From: JAAYCI01 sp964370195
GTDB lineage: Bacteria > Bacillota > Clostridia > Oscillospirales > Ruminococcaceae
NCBI GenBank assembly: GCA_964370195.1
Contig: CAYJIH010000060.1
Coordinates: 1-7,119 of the forward strand
Direction of reading: 5' to 3'
DNA: 7,119 nt
This document shows positions 1 through 6,394 of this stretch, piece by piece. The notes under the pieces are model-generated. The model was given only the letters and a program-made list of their open reading frames with translations. It ran no database searches and was not told where the DNA came from. The translations under genes and the position numbers were made by a program. Within the stretch, counting starts at the first letter, position 1. Each line of letters opens with the position of its first letter.

Positions 1-1895
1 GTGTTTTCGGTGCTCTTTTCAAGGGTTTTGCGCAAAGCGCCGGACGAATGTAGGGCATAATACCCAAGCGGCACTTTTGCAAGATGCTCTACCATGCTTT
101 TCCGCAGTTTGGAAACAAGGTTGAACGAGGTGATGTGCGAAAACATCAGCCCAAGACAATACAATGTGAATGCTGAAGAAGCAATAAAAAGCAGCCCAAT
201 GCCATATTCGCCAAAAGAAACCACATTGGAACTTTCGGCAAAAAACAAAATAGAATCGGCCGCCCTGTACAAATAAATATACGTACCGATGGTGACGATG
301 CCGGATAAAGCACTGAACAGCCACGACAGCATCATTGTGTATTTAAAATTCCCGGCATGGGCCATCAGGCGAGACAACACTGATTTTTTCTTGGTAAGGC
401 GTTTTTTGCCTCGCTTGTCTCCCTTGATATTTTCAAAATAGGCCAGCACACGCTTACACCCCGCATCGTCCAAGGGGTAATCTTCGCACACTGCACCTTT
501 TTCAAGGCGAATCACCCTGTCGCAGCATTCGAGCAGAAATTCCACATCATGGGTGATAACAAGCGAACACAAAGCCTCTTTGCCCGCACTTTTGATTTGC
601 TCGCAGGTATTTTGCATATGCTCATAATCTTGCCCGCTTGTGGGCTCGTCATAAACCAAAATTTCCTTGCCGGCACACAGGGCCCCGGCGATGGCAACAC
701 GCTGTTTTTGGCCCCCGGAAAGCGACTGTGGGTGCCGTTTTTCAAGGCTGTCTAGCGACAATTTCTTTAGCACCTCGGGAATGTGCTTGTGCATATCGCT
801 TGGCACATTCAATTCCACTTCGTCCAAAACACTTTCGGTGAACAGCTGATGGTTCACGTCCTGCATCACCATATAACTCTTTTGAATCCTCTTTTTGCGG
901 CCAAAAGGTTTCTTTTCTAAAAGAAGTTTTTCCTTTCCTTTTTGCAAACCCACCACGGCCTTTGCGAAGGTGGATTTCCCTGCCCCATTTTCTCCAATAA
1001 CGGCCACAATCGAGTGCTTTGCAAGCGAAAGCTCGTCCACATTCAACACCACGGTGTTATCGTAGCAAACTTGCAGCTCTTCCACGTGGACGCCATTCTC
1101 GTCATCGTTTAAAACCAGGTTGTTTTTTTCCATATTTTCGCACAAACAGGAGTGTTGCAAACTGCGCAGGCCCAGCGCCTTGCGCTCTTCATTTGGCAAA
1201 GCCAGCATTTCTTTGGCGCTAAACTCTCTTGTAATGCGCCCATCCTCCATATACATATATCGTGTAGCAAGGCCGGTGAGGTAGTGCAGGCGATGCTCTG
1301 CAATGATGACCGTTTTATTTTGCGACACCAATATTTCAATGGCAGAGCGCAAAAGCTCAATGGCGCGTCTGTCTAGGTTGGACGATGGTTCATCAAAAAC
1401 AAACACATCCGGTTTCACCATATACACAGAAGCGCAGGCAATGCGCTGTTTTTCGCCGCCGGATAGCTCAAAAATACTGCGGTTCAAAAGTTCTTCCAAA
1501 TCAAACACATCCACAGCTTCCTGCATGCGCCGCTGGGTTTCTTCTTTTGGCAAAGCAATATTTTCGCAACCAAACACAAGCTCGCCCGTTGTGTCCACAT
1601 TAAAAAACTGGCTTCTTGGATTTTGGAACACACTGCCCACGGTTTTTGCCGTTTGTTCCAGCGGTTGCTTTGTAATATTTTGCCCCGAAACCGTTACTTC
1701 CCCTGTGAGAGTGCCCTCATAAAAATGGGGAATGAGCCCATTGATCAGCCGTGTCACCGAAGTTTTTCCGCATCCGCTTTTGCCGCAAAACACCACCACT
1801 TCTCCTGCATTGATTTGAAAACCAACATTTTTTAAGCAGTTTACCTCTTCACCATCTTTCGGGTAGGCAAAACTGACATTTTTCACTTCTATCAT
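1..1895 (-). CDS. Fused ECF dual ATPase and ABC-exporter-type membrane domain (3' end beyond window)
   Basis: The frame is open from an ATG at 1895 to base 1: 631 codons with no stop. NBD1 (about residues 1-215) has Walker A GKSGCGKT (38-45), the ECF Q-helix FQNPRSQFF (90-98, Q91), signature LSGGEKQR (144-151), Walker B D168/E169 and switch His201. NBD2 (about 280-470) has GENGAGKST (301-309), MQDVNHQLF (344-352), LSGGQKQR (392-399), D416/E417 and His449; its D-loop reads SGQD where SGLD is usual. A Lys/Arg-rich linker (about 480-505) leads into two hydrophobic segments (about 521-543 and 565-590). Next comes an exporter-like intracellular stretch with EHLAKVPLGYY and SSGALRKTLE, as in type IV ABC exporters. 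The start overlaps the T-component stop (ATGA) and has GGGGTG 5 nt upstream. The two NBDs should power the ECF importer encoded by the same operon. The role of the attached exporter-like module is unknown, and the missing part may carry a third NBD. Fusion is seen directly; function is inferred. Confidence 0.93.
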   Translation of the reverse strand, partial: MIEVKNVSFAYPKDGEEVNCLKNVGFQINAGEVVVFCGKSGCGKTSVTRLINGLIPHFYEGTLTGEVTVSGQNITKQPLEQTAKTVGSVFQNPRSQFFNVDTTGELVFGCENIALPKEETQRRMQEAVDVFDLEELLNRSIFELSGGEKQRIACASVYMVKPDVFVFDEPSSNLDRRAIELLRSAIEILVSQNKTVIIAEHRLHYLTGLATRYMYMEDGRITREFSAKEMLALPNEERKALGLRSLQHSCLCENMEKNNLVLNDDENGVHVEELQVCYDNTVVLNVDELSLAKHSIVAVIGENGAGKSTFAKAVVGLQKGKEKLLLEKKPFGRKKRIQKSYMVMQDVNHQLFTESVLDEVELNVPSDMHKHIPEVLKKLSLDSLEKRHPQSLSGGQKQRVAIAGALCAGKEILVYDEPTSGQDYEHMQNTCEQIKSAGKEALCSLVITHDVEFLLECCDRVIRLEKGAVCEDYPLDDAGCKRVLAYFENIKGDKRGKKRLTKKKSVLSRLMAHAGNFKYTMMLSWLFSALSGIVTIGTYIYLYRAADSILFFAESSNVVSFGEYGIGLLFIASSAFTLYCLGLMFSHITSFNLVSKLRKSMVEHLAKVPLGYYALHSSGALRKTLEKSTEN

Positions 1896-2614
1896 GGCAT
1901 CACCCCGTTTAGCGACAAAATTTTAGAGAGTGCCAATGCCGCCGGAAACCCAAGGGCCACCACATAATCGGCCGCTTTGAATTTCACGTCAGTCATCGGT
2001 GTACGTTTGATTCCTTTGGCAAGGCCACGGCTCATGGAGGCAGCCGCAAGCTCCTCAGCAATGTGGGAAGTGGACATCATCAGCGGAATGAGCACATATT
2101 CCAAGTTCTCCATGGGGCGGCGCACCACCGCCGAAAACGAGGTTCCAATGCCACGAAATTTCATAGCCTGGCGAATGCTTGTCCACTCTTCTTTCAACGT
2201 GGGCACAAAGCGAAACACCACGGCAAAAGGAATGACAAAGCCATCCGGGATGTGAATTTTGCGCAAGGCGGCAATGCTATCGCTCACCGTGGTGGTTTTC
2301 ATAAGAAGATATAGTGCCAGCACAACAGGGAAAAATTTAAGCACCATCGCCGAAACACCAAACACAAAGGCCACCACAAAGCCGGAAACAAGCGGAAGCA
2401 CAAGCAGAGACAACAGCGTGAGCAACACATACACCACCGAAAACTTAAAAACCAGTTTGCTTTGCCCCAGCAAAAGCGCAAAAATAGAAATAGCAACATA
2501 GATTGCTATTTCTGTGAACAAGTTATATTGAATGGTGACGATGCTGCCACAATAGGCAATGAGAAGCAGTTTTGTTCTGGGGTCTAGCTGAAAAACACGT
2601 GTTTTTTCTTTCAT
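1892..2614 (-). CDS. ECF transporter transmembrane (T) component
   Basis: 240-residue integral membrane protein of the EcfT/CbiQ family. It is the scaffold that couples ATP hydrolysis by the A-A' pair to movement of the substrate-binding S component in the membrane. The N-terminal LDPRTKLLL (residues 10-18) is typical of the family. Several hydrophobic helices lie at about 17-50, 55-105 and 123-137. The two coupling A-x-x-x-R-G motifs are both present: AMKFRG (150-155) and ASMSRG (192-197). The second sits in the typical context of an acidic/alanine-rich helix followed by RT. Length fits the family. The ATG has TAAGGAACGG just upstream, overlapping the S-component stop, with 9 nt between the genes. 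Its own TGA overlaps the ATG of the ATPase gene by 4 nt, implying coupled translation. The substrate cannot be read from this subunit. Confidence 0.95.
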   Translation of the reverse strand: MKEKTRVFQLDPRTKLLLIAYCGSIVTIQYNLFTEIAIYVAISIFALLLGQSKLVFKFSVVYVLLTLLSLLVLPLVSGFVVAFVFGVSAMVLKFFPVVLALYLLMKTTTVSDSIAALRKIHIPDGFVIPFAVVFRFVPTLKEEWTSIRQAMKFRGIGTSFSAVVRRPMENLEYVLIPLMMSTSHIAEELAAASMSRGLAKGIKRTPMTDVKFKAADYVVALGFPAALALSKILSLNGVMP

Positions 2615-2623
2615 AGCCGTTCC

Positions 2624-3214
2624 TTAATTGATGCCGACTTTATCAAAATGCTTTTTCATCACCTTTTGGCCAAACTTCGCCCCAAGGAAACCGCCCACAA
2701 TGGCCATGCCGATAAAAGCAAACACAATCCAGCTGGGTGTTAATGCATCCATGGTTTGGGCATAGGCCTCGCCGTAGTAAGCCACGGTGGATGCCAAAAA
2801 TGTCTCTCTCGACAAAATCAAGGTCCAAAAAGGCCCCATGTTGGTAAGTGCAAACACAACATAGCTCAGTGTGTACATCTTTTTCGATTGATATTTACCG
2901 GCTCTTGCAATCAGTTCCACTGCAATGGTGATGGCAATGCCCCAAACATAGGCAAACCAAACGGCAATCATGTTGGAAAACAGCGTAACCACAACCCCCA
3001 AAACAAGCAAGGCCCCAAATTTTGGCACTTTGGAAACATAAAGGCTATACACGGGCCCCAGCACAACAGAAAGAATGAACGGTGCAAAAATATACACGAT
3101 GGGCACAAAACCCACGGCCATTACCACAATCATCATCACCGCAATATACAGGGCAATAAATGCACCTGATATAATTAGGTCTTTGGTCTTCATCTTGCTT
3201 TTTGTTTTTTCCAT
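2624..3214 (-). CDS. Putative ECF transporter S component, Trep_Strep/MptD family
   Basis: 196-residue, very hydrophobic protein with a basic N-terminus (MEKTKSKMKTKD) and about five to six membrane segments (roughly residues 12-35, 38-60, 66-83, 86-104, 112-135, 160-180). It ends in a basic tail. It resembles the Trep_Strep (TIGR02185)/MptD group of proposed ECF substrate-binding subunits, whose substrates are not established to my knowledge. The position as first gene, directly before a T component and a dual ATPase, supports the S-component role independently of similarity. The ATG at 3214 has a good Shine-Dalgarno AAGGGG (3221-3226) 6 nt upstream. The operon promoter and two palindromic operators lie within the preceding 100 bases. 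Substrate is unknown; family assignment is by recall of sequence type, not a search. Confidence 0.88.
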   Translation of the reverse strand: MEKTKSKMKTKDLIISGAFIALYIAVMMIVVMAVGFVPIVYIFAPFILSVVLGPVYSLYVSKVPKFGALLVLGVVVTLFSNMIAVWFAYVWGIAITIAVELIARAGKYQSKKMYTLSYVVFALTNMGPFWTLILSRETFLASTVAYYGEAYAQTMDALTPSWIVFAFIGMAIVGGFLGAKFGQKVMKKHFDKVGIN

Positions 3215-3239
3215 AAAGCACCCCTTGTGATTTTATTCA

Positions 3240-3255
3240 GTTAGCGTTCGCTACC
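3240..3255. promoter_or_regulatory. Palindromic operator 1 of ECF operon
   Basis: GTTAGCGTTCGCTACC on the plus strand: half-site GTTAGC, 4-nt spacer, GCTACC, one mismatch from perfect symmetry. It has the same half-site, spacing and length as the palindrome at 3260-3275, with centres 20 bp apart (about two helical turns). It lies in the 5' untranslated region of the S-component gene. Paired 16-bp palindromes of this kind suit a dimeric TetR-family repressor; the regulator itself is not in the window. Confidence 0.65.
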
Positions 3256-3259
3256 TTTT

Positions 3260-3275
3260 GTTAGCAACAGCTAAC
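3260..3275. promoter_or_regulatory. Palindromic operator 2 of ECF operon
   Basis: GTTAGCAACAGCTAAC, a perfect 6-bp inverted repeat around a 4-nt spacer. It begins about 9 bp downstream of the predicted -10 box, next to the likely transcription start, so bound protein would block initiation or early elongation. It shares the GTTAGC half-site with operator 1. TetR-type binding is an inference from symmetry, size and placement. Confidence 0.72.
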
Positions 3276-3283
3276 CACCACTT

Positions 3284-3312
3284 AGTTTACACGCTTGTTT
3301 TTCGTTTGTCAA
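3284..3312 (-). promoter_or_regulatory. Sigma-70-type promoter of the ECF transporter operon
   Basis: On the minus strand a perfect -35 box TTGACA (3312-3307) is followed by exactly 17 nt and a -10 box TAAACT (3289-3284, four of six consensus positions). The start point would fall near 3277, leaving a leader of about 60 nt that contains both palindromic operators and the ribosome binding site of the S-component gene. Confidence 0.7.
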
Positions 3313-3326
3313 CTCATCGTCGCCTT

Positions 3327-3358
3327 AAAAAAGCCCGAAGCATCTCATCAAAGATGGC
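3327..3358 (-). terminator. Possible weak terminator after the alkylation-repair operon
   Basis: On the minus strand an interrupted hairpin (CATCT paired with AGATG around TTGATG, with an outer GC/GC closing after a bulge) ends in a run of six T (3332-3327). The stem is short and imperfect, so this is tentative. It sits between the DUF1848 remnant and the -35 box of the ECF promoter, where a terminator would be expected. Confidence 0.35.
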
Positions 3359-3382
3359 AATCAACACCTACCCCTTGTGGAT

Positions 3383-3532
3383 TTAAAAATCTCCCAAAAA
3401 CACAAGCCACCTTCTGATATGTCGTGGAAATAATGAATTTCTTGAAAGGGCATACCCCTCTTCAAACCGATTGAGCAACCATTCGGAATAATGATTTACA
3501 ATATCCGATCTACCGCTTATATTTACAATCAT
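3383..3532 (-). pseudogene. Truncated DUF1848-family gene remnant
   Basis: A 49-codon frame starts at ATG 3532 with AGGTG 5 nt upstream. It encodes MIVNISGRSDIVNHYSEW, then LLNRFEEGYALSRN and a short tail ending at TAA 3383. The opening matches the N-terminus typical of DUF1848 proteins: a hydrophobic start, G/R-R-T/S-D-I, Y-S-x-W, N-R-x-x-E-G-Y and a following R-N. Full-length members are a few hundred residues. Family resemblance seems to persist to about residue 40; the last eight or so residues look unrelated, and I found no family-like continuation in the other two frames. It begins 24 nt after the stop of the ABM-protein gene, so it was probably the last gene of the repair operon before a 3' deletion. 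DUF1848 function is not established to my knowledge. A short expressed peptide cannot be excluded. Confidence 0.68.
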
Positions 3533-3556
3533 TTTTCACCTATTACCGTATCTATA

Positions 3557-3907
3557 TTACCCAAAATACTCATTTGAATCTGCCGGGGCTTCTGTTCTGT
3601 TTTTGTCGGTGTATTCTCGCACTACTTTTGTTACAGATATTTTATAGTTTTCGAACAATTTGTTTTTCCCCTCCAATTGGCTCATTCTATGCTCTGCTTC
3701 GGTTCGCCATGCTTTCATGGCTTCTTCGCTTTCCCATACATTCATAGACAAAATTTTACGCTCATCTGCTAAACTTTGAAACCTTTCGGCAGATATAAAA
3801 CCATCACAGCCGGAAAACAGGGGTTTTAACATCGCGGCAAGTTCTAAATATCTTGCTTTGCCTTCCTTCGTGGGTGTCACTTCAAAAAGCACAATAAACT
3901 TGCTCAT
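3557..3907 (-). CDS. ABM-domain (antibiotic biosynthesis monooxygenase-like) small protein
   Basis: 116-residue soluble protein with the dimeric alpha/beta-barrel pattern of ABM proteins. A first strand (KFIVLFEVTP, 3-12) is followed by a helix (about 15-31), a GF strand region (36-45), then a strand and helix reading MNVWESEEAMKAWRTEAEHR (55-74). That last block is the most family-typical, with W58, E62, W67 and H73. The tail from about residue 97 is polar and probably disordered. Some ABM proteins are cofactor-free monooxygenases or heme-degrading enzymes, but many have no known reaction, so no substrate is claimed. The ATG overlaps the adaB stop by 4 nt (ATGA) and has GGAGG about 11 nt upstream, so it is co-translated with the repair genes. 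A link to alkylation stress is suggested only by context. Confidence 0.82.
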   Translation of the reverse strand: MSKFIVLFEVTPTKEGKARYLELAAMLKPLFSGCDGFISAERFQSLADERKILSMNVWESEEAMKAWRTEAEHRMSQLEGKNKLFENYKISVTKVVREYTDKNRTEAPADSNEYFG

Positions 3908-4368
3908 TTGTTTTCGCCCTCCATTTTAAGCAAATATTCTTTCATCGTCAGCCCACCTGCATAGCCAACCAATTTCCCCGATGTTCCAATCACTCTATGG
4001 CAAGGCACAATTACAGTGATCGGATTTTTATTATTCGCCATCCCAATAGCACGGCTGGCTTTTGGGTTTCCCACGGCCATGGCAATCTCTTTATAGCTTC
4101 TTGTTTCGCCATAAGGAATATCACAAAGGGCAGACCACACCTTCTTTTGAAAATCCGTACCGTTCATTTGATACGGCACGTCAAACCGCTTTCTTTTACC
4201 ATCAAAGTATTCTAAAAGCTGGGTGTACACTGTATCCGTCAATTCGGTTTTTGTGCCGAAATCGGTAATATTTTCATCATGGAGCTTTTTTAAATATACA
4301 AGATGTTCATTTTCATGTTTTATCATAAAATAACCCATTTTGGTTTCATAAATTGCAAAATCTTTCAT
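3904..4368 (-). CDS. adaB: Methylated-DNA--[protein]-cysteine S-methyltransferase (AdaB/Ogt type)
   Basis: 154-residue suicide enzyme that transfers the methyl group from O6-methylguanine (and O4-methylthymine) in DNA to its own cysteine. The active site VIVPCHRVIG is present with Cys123. The DNA-binding helix and arginine finger lie in ASRAIGMANN (104-113, R106), and PYGETRSYKEIA (85-96) is the usual lead-in with Y92. GYAGGL (135-140) is the family C-terminal motif. The N-terminal domain (1-68) is short, as in free-standing Ogt/AdaB. The ATG overlaps the adaA stop by 4 nt with a purine-rich GGAAAGGGAAAAGAG before it, matching the split adaA-adaB arrangement of Bacillus rather than the fused Ada of E. 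coli. Its 3' end overlaps the ABM gene by 4 nt. The name ogt would be equally valid. Confidence 0.96.
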   Translation of the reverse strand: MKDFAIYETKMGYFMIKHENEHLVYLKKLHDENITDFGTKTELTDTVYTQLLEYFDGKRKRFDVPYQMNGTDFQKKVWSALCDIPYGETRSYKEIAMAVGNPKASRAIGMANNKNPITVIVPCHRVIGTSGKLVGYAGGLTMKEYLLKMEGENK

Positions 4369-4931
4369 TCTCTTTTCCCTTTCCTATAAGCCGCCGGCGA
4401 CACATTCGCCCTTTCTTTAAAGAATTTATAAAAGGCAGACAAGCTGCCAAACCCTACCGAATGCGCTATGTCTATTACTTCATTATCGGTTTGTTCTAAA
4501 AGCCTAATCGCTTCTTGATACCTTAAATCATTCACATATCCACTGGGTGTTACACCATATTCTTCTTTAAAAACCTCCACCATTCGCTTGCGCGAAAGGC
4601 CAATTTTATCCATTTCATTGTTTAAGTCGCAAACTTCACAGAACATAGCATCAATAAGATTTTTAAGTTTTTCGGCTATATCTTTCATCGGTTTATAATC
4701 CAGTAAATCACTTCTGCATCTTTTGCAAGGTCTATACCCCGCTTTCACCGCCTCCTCTGCTGTTTTGTAAAACTGTATATTTTCCACTTTCGGTGCTTTG
4801 GATTTGCACGAAGGCCTGCAATATATGCCGGTTGATTTTACCGCATAAAAAAACACGCTATCATAACTTTCATCATTTTGTATCACCGCATCATACATTT
4901 CATTGAAAGCCAGATCCAATGATTCCTCCAT
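4365..4931 (-). CDS. adaA: AdaA: methylphosphotriester-DNA methyltransferase and AraC-type activator
   Basis: 188-residue sensor-regulator. Residues 1-78 form the Ada zinc domain with Cys38, Cys42, Cys69 and Cys72 (GIYCRPSC and YRPCKRC), the same positions as in E. coli Ada. Cys38 is the methyl acceptor from DNA phosphotriesters in that family. Residues about 85-184 form the two-helix-turn-helix AraC domain. The second HTH is clear: VIDIAHSVGFGSLSAFYKFF (152-171) followed by SPAAYRK. Self-methylation should convert it into an activator of its own operon. The ATG has AGGTG 4 nt upstream, overlapping the alkD stop, with 7 nt between the genes. The stop overlaps adaB by 4 nt. The methyltransferase C-terminal half of E. 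coli Ada is absent because it is encoded separately by adaB. Confidence 0.95.
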   Translation of the reverse strand: MEESLDLAFNEMYDAVIQNDESYDSVFFYAVKSTGIYCRPSCKSKAPKVENIQFYKTAEEAVKAGYRPCKRCRSDLLDYKPMKDIAEKLKNLIDAMFCEVCDLNNEMDKIGLSRKRMVEVFKEEYGVTPSGYVNDLRYQEAIRLLEQTDNEVIDIAHSVGFGSLSAFYKFFKERANVSPAAYRKGKRE

Positions 4932-4938
4932 AACACAC

Positions 4939-5631
4939 CTACTTTCTTTTCATCGTTTGAATGAGCTCTTTTGTGGCTTTATCTACTTTTAATGACTCTT
5001 TGATTTTCTGCAATGCCTTGTTAAAGGTCTCATCATCTAAATTGTTCTCTTTAAGATAATCCATTGTTTCGGTTGGAAAATGTACAAAACACACTTGTAA
5101 ACACCACGCAACCGCCATTTTCACATAATAATCCTCATGCGTAATCACATCACAGATAAAAAATACATCCTCAAGATATTGTTCTTCGATAAAGTGGAAT
5201 AACAGCATAACCACAGCAAATCGTATTTCATATGCCTCATTTGACTGATGGTATCGCTGTAAAAATTTCCACACGCGCTCTTTATGCAAGCGCACAATTT
5301 TAAGCTCATTACAAAAACTATCACATAACGACCAATTTGTAATTTTCGGAACAAACAGCGCCATCTGCTCTAAGGTAACTTCCATATCTTCCTTCATGTT
5401 TCCGATAATGAGCGCTTTTAACATTGTTTCCTCAAAATAGAGATCCTCTGCATAATCAAGAAATTCTATCGGATTGTCTTTAACAATATTTTTTGCTATT
5501 TTTCGCAGCTGAGGGATTCGCACACCGATAAGATTATCGCAGCCGGGGATGAGCGAGCTTGCAAATTCTCTAAATTTTTCATCGCTAAGAGCAAATAATT
5601 CTTTTCTAATTTCTGTTTCTCTTTCGTACAT
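4939..5631 (-). CDS. alkD: DNA alkylation repair protein, AlkD-like HEAT-repeat glycosylase
   Basis: 230 residues from ATG 5631. I prefer this start to the GTG at 5643 because AGGTGG (5645-5640) lies 8 nt before the ATG and overlaps the GTG. The protein is an all-helical HEAT-like solenoid of the AlkC/AlkD group, which excises cationic bases such as N3-methyladenine and N7-methylguanine without flipping them. The catalytic-cleft residues known from Bacillus cereus AlkD (Trp109, Asp113, Arg148, Trp187) have counterparts at Trp100 and Asp104 (NWSLCDSFC), Arg137 (YEIRFAVVML) and Trp176 (VAWCLQVCF), with nearly identical spacing. Length matches the family. It lies 29 nt after the alkA stop and 7 nt before adaA, in the same operon. 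Its substrate range may differ from the AlkA-like glycosylase next door, so the pair is not necessarily redundant. Confidence 0.92.
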   Translation of the reverse strand: MYERETEIRKELFALSDEKFREFASSLIPGCDNLIGVRIPQLRKIAKNIVKDNPIEFLDYAEDLYFEETMLKALIIGNMKEDMEVTLEQMALFVPKITNWSLCDSFCNELKIVRLHKERVWKFLQRYHQSNEAYEIRFAVVMLLFHFIEEQYLEDVFFICDVITHEDYYVKMAVAWCLQVCFVHFPTETMDYLKENNLDDETFNKALQKIKESLKVDKATKELIQTMKRK

Positions 5632-5660
5632 AAGTGCCACCACCTATTCATACCTATATT

Positions 5661-6335
5661 TTAAAAGTAGTCAATGTTTGTATTGGCTTGTTTTTTAATC
5701 GGTTTTCTATTTTTCGGATCATCCAGCTCCGAAATAGCTCCTGCTGCAATCGCCCATAAATACACGCTTGCCGTTGTGCCATAGGGCGAATATCGCTTTC
5801 GATATCGCTCAAACATTGTCTTCGTCACTTCTTTATGACGATACAGCATACGTAGCCCTCTGTGGATGGCAATGTCCCCATAACTAAAAACATCATCACG
5901 CTGCAAAGCACTTGCAAGCAGCATTTCTGCTGTCCAAACACCAATGCCCTTTACTGTGCATAATTTCTCAATCACCTGTGCATCCGTGCACTCATACAGT
6001 TCATCAAGATTCAATTCCCCACACGACACTTTCTCAGCAAACTCTTTTATATATTCTGCTTTCTTGAACGTTGTGCCAAAAGACTGCAATTCCTCCATTG
6101 TTCTGCGACATATGTTCTCTGCTGTAATTTCAAAAAGTTCATTTTTCATTCGTAAAAACACAGTTTCTCTTGCTTGCCTTGATACTTGTTGCCCCAATAT
6201 CGCCCTGATAATGGCTGTAAATATATCTGCATCAATTGGCCTTTTAAGCATTCCGATTTTTTCTATTGCTTCGCAAAGCCGCTTATCTTTTTTCTTCAAG
6301 TAATTCAGTTCTTTTTCTCCATATTCAAAATACAT
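5661..6335 (-). CDS. alkA: DNA-3-methyladenine glycosylase II, AlkA-like (HhH-GPD)
   Basis: 224-residue base-excision glycosylase for alkylated purines. The HhH-GPD core is recognisable: AIIRAILGQQVSRQA (41-55), the hairpin-helix-hairpin CTVKGIGVWTAEMLL (126-140) and the GPD region DVFSYGDIAIHRGL (148-161), with Asp154 as the catalytic aspartate. Trp134 occupies the place of the lysine found in bifunctional lyases such as Nth, so it should be monofunctional, as AlkA is. The N-terminal TBP-like domain of E. coli AlkA is missing, which is common for short Firmicute AlkA-like enzymes. The ATG has GAGG (6346-6343) 7 nt upstream. It is the first gene of the repair operon, about 24 nt after the predicted transcription start. 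The product is confident; the exact lesion spectrum is inferred from the family. Confidence 0.92.
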   Translation of the reverse strand: MYFEYGEKELNYLKKKDKRLCEAIEKIGMLKRPIDADIFTAIIRAILGQQVSRQARETVFLRMKNELFEITAENICRRTMEELQSFGTTFKKAEYIKEFAEKVSCGELNLDELYECTDAQVIEKLCTVKGIGVWTAEMLLASALQRDDVFSYGDIAIHRGLRMLYRHKEVTKTMFERYRKRYSPYGTTASVYLWAIAAGAISELDDPKNRKPIKKQANTNIDYF

Positions 6336-6365
6336 TTTGCTACCTCGCTAATTGAACCTCTTTTT

Positions 6366-6394
6366 ATTATACAGAAAAATGGAACGTTTTCTTC
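6366..6394 (-). promoter_or_regulatory. Activator-type promoter of the alkylation-repair operon
   Basis: A perfect TATAAT lies at 6371-6366 on the minus strand, placing transcription start near 6359 and the alkA ATG about 24 nt downstream. At 17-nt spacing the -35 position (6394-6389) reads GAAGAA, with no likeness to TTGACA. A strong -10 without a -35 suits activator dependence. The Ada-box-like sequence immediately upstream supports AdaA as that activator. Confidence 0.62.

Noticed and set aside
1303..1722. 139-codon plus-strand frame and other long plus-strand frames within 1-1900
   Set aside because: They are antisense shadows of the fused ATPase gene, which has full ABC motifs on the minus strand.
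2756..3169. 137-codon plus-strand frame rich in His, Asn and Gly
   Set aside because: It is antisense to the hydrophobic S-component gene; the odd composition follows from complementing membrane-segment codons.
3276..3556. Riboswitch or T-box in the leader before the ECF operon
   Set aside because: The leader from the predicted start is only about 60 nt and is filled by the two palindromes; the rest of the interval holds the DUF1848 remnant and a possible terminator.
5631..5643. GTG at 5643 as the start of the AlkD-like gene
   Set aside because: This GTG overlaps the AGGTGG Shine-Dalgarno, which is ideally placed for ATG 5631.
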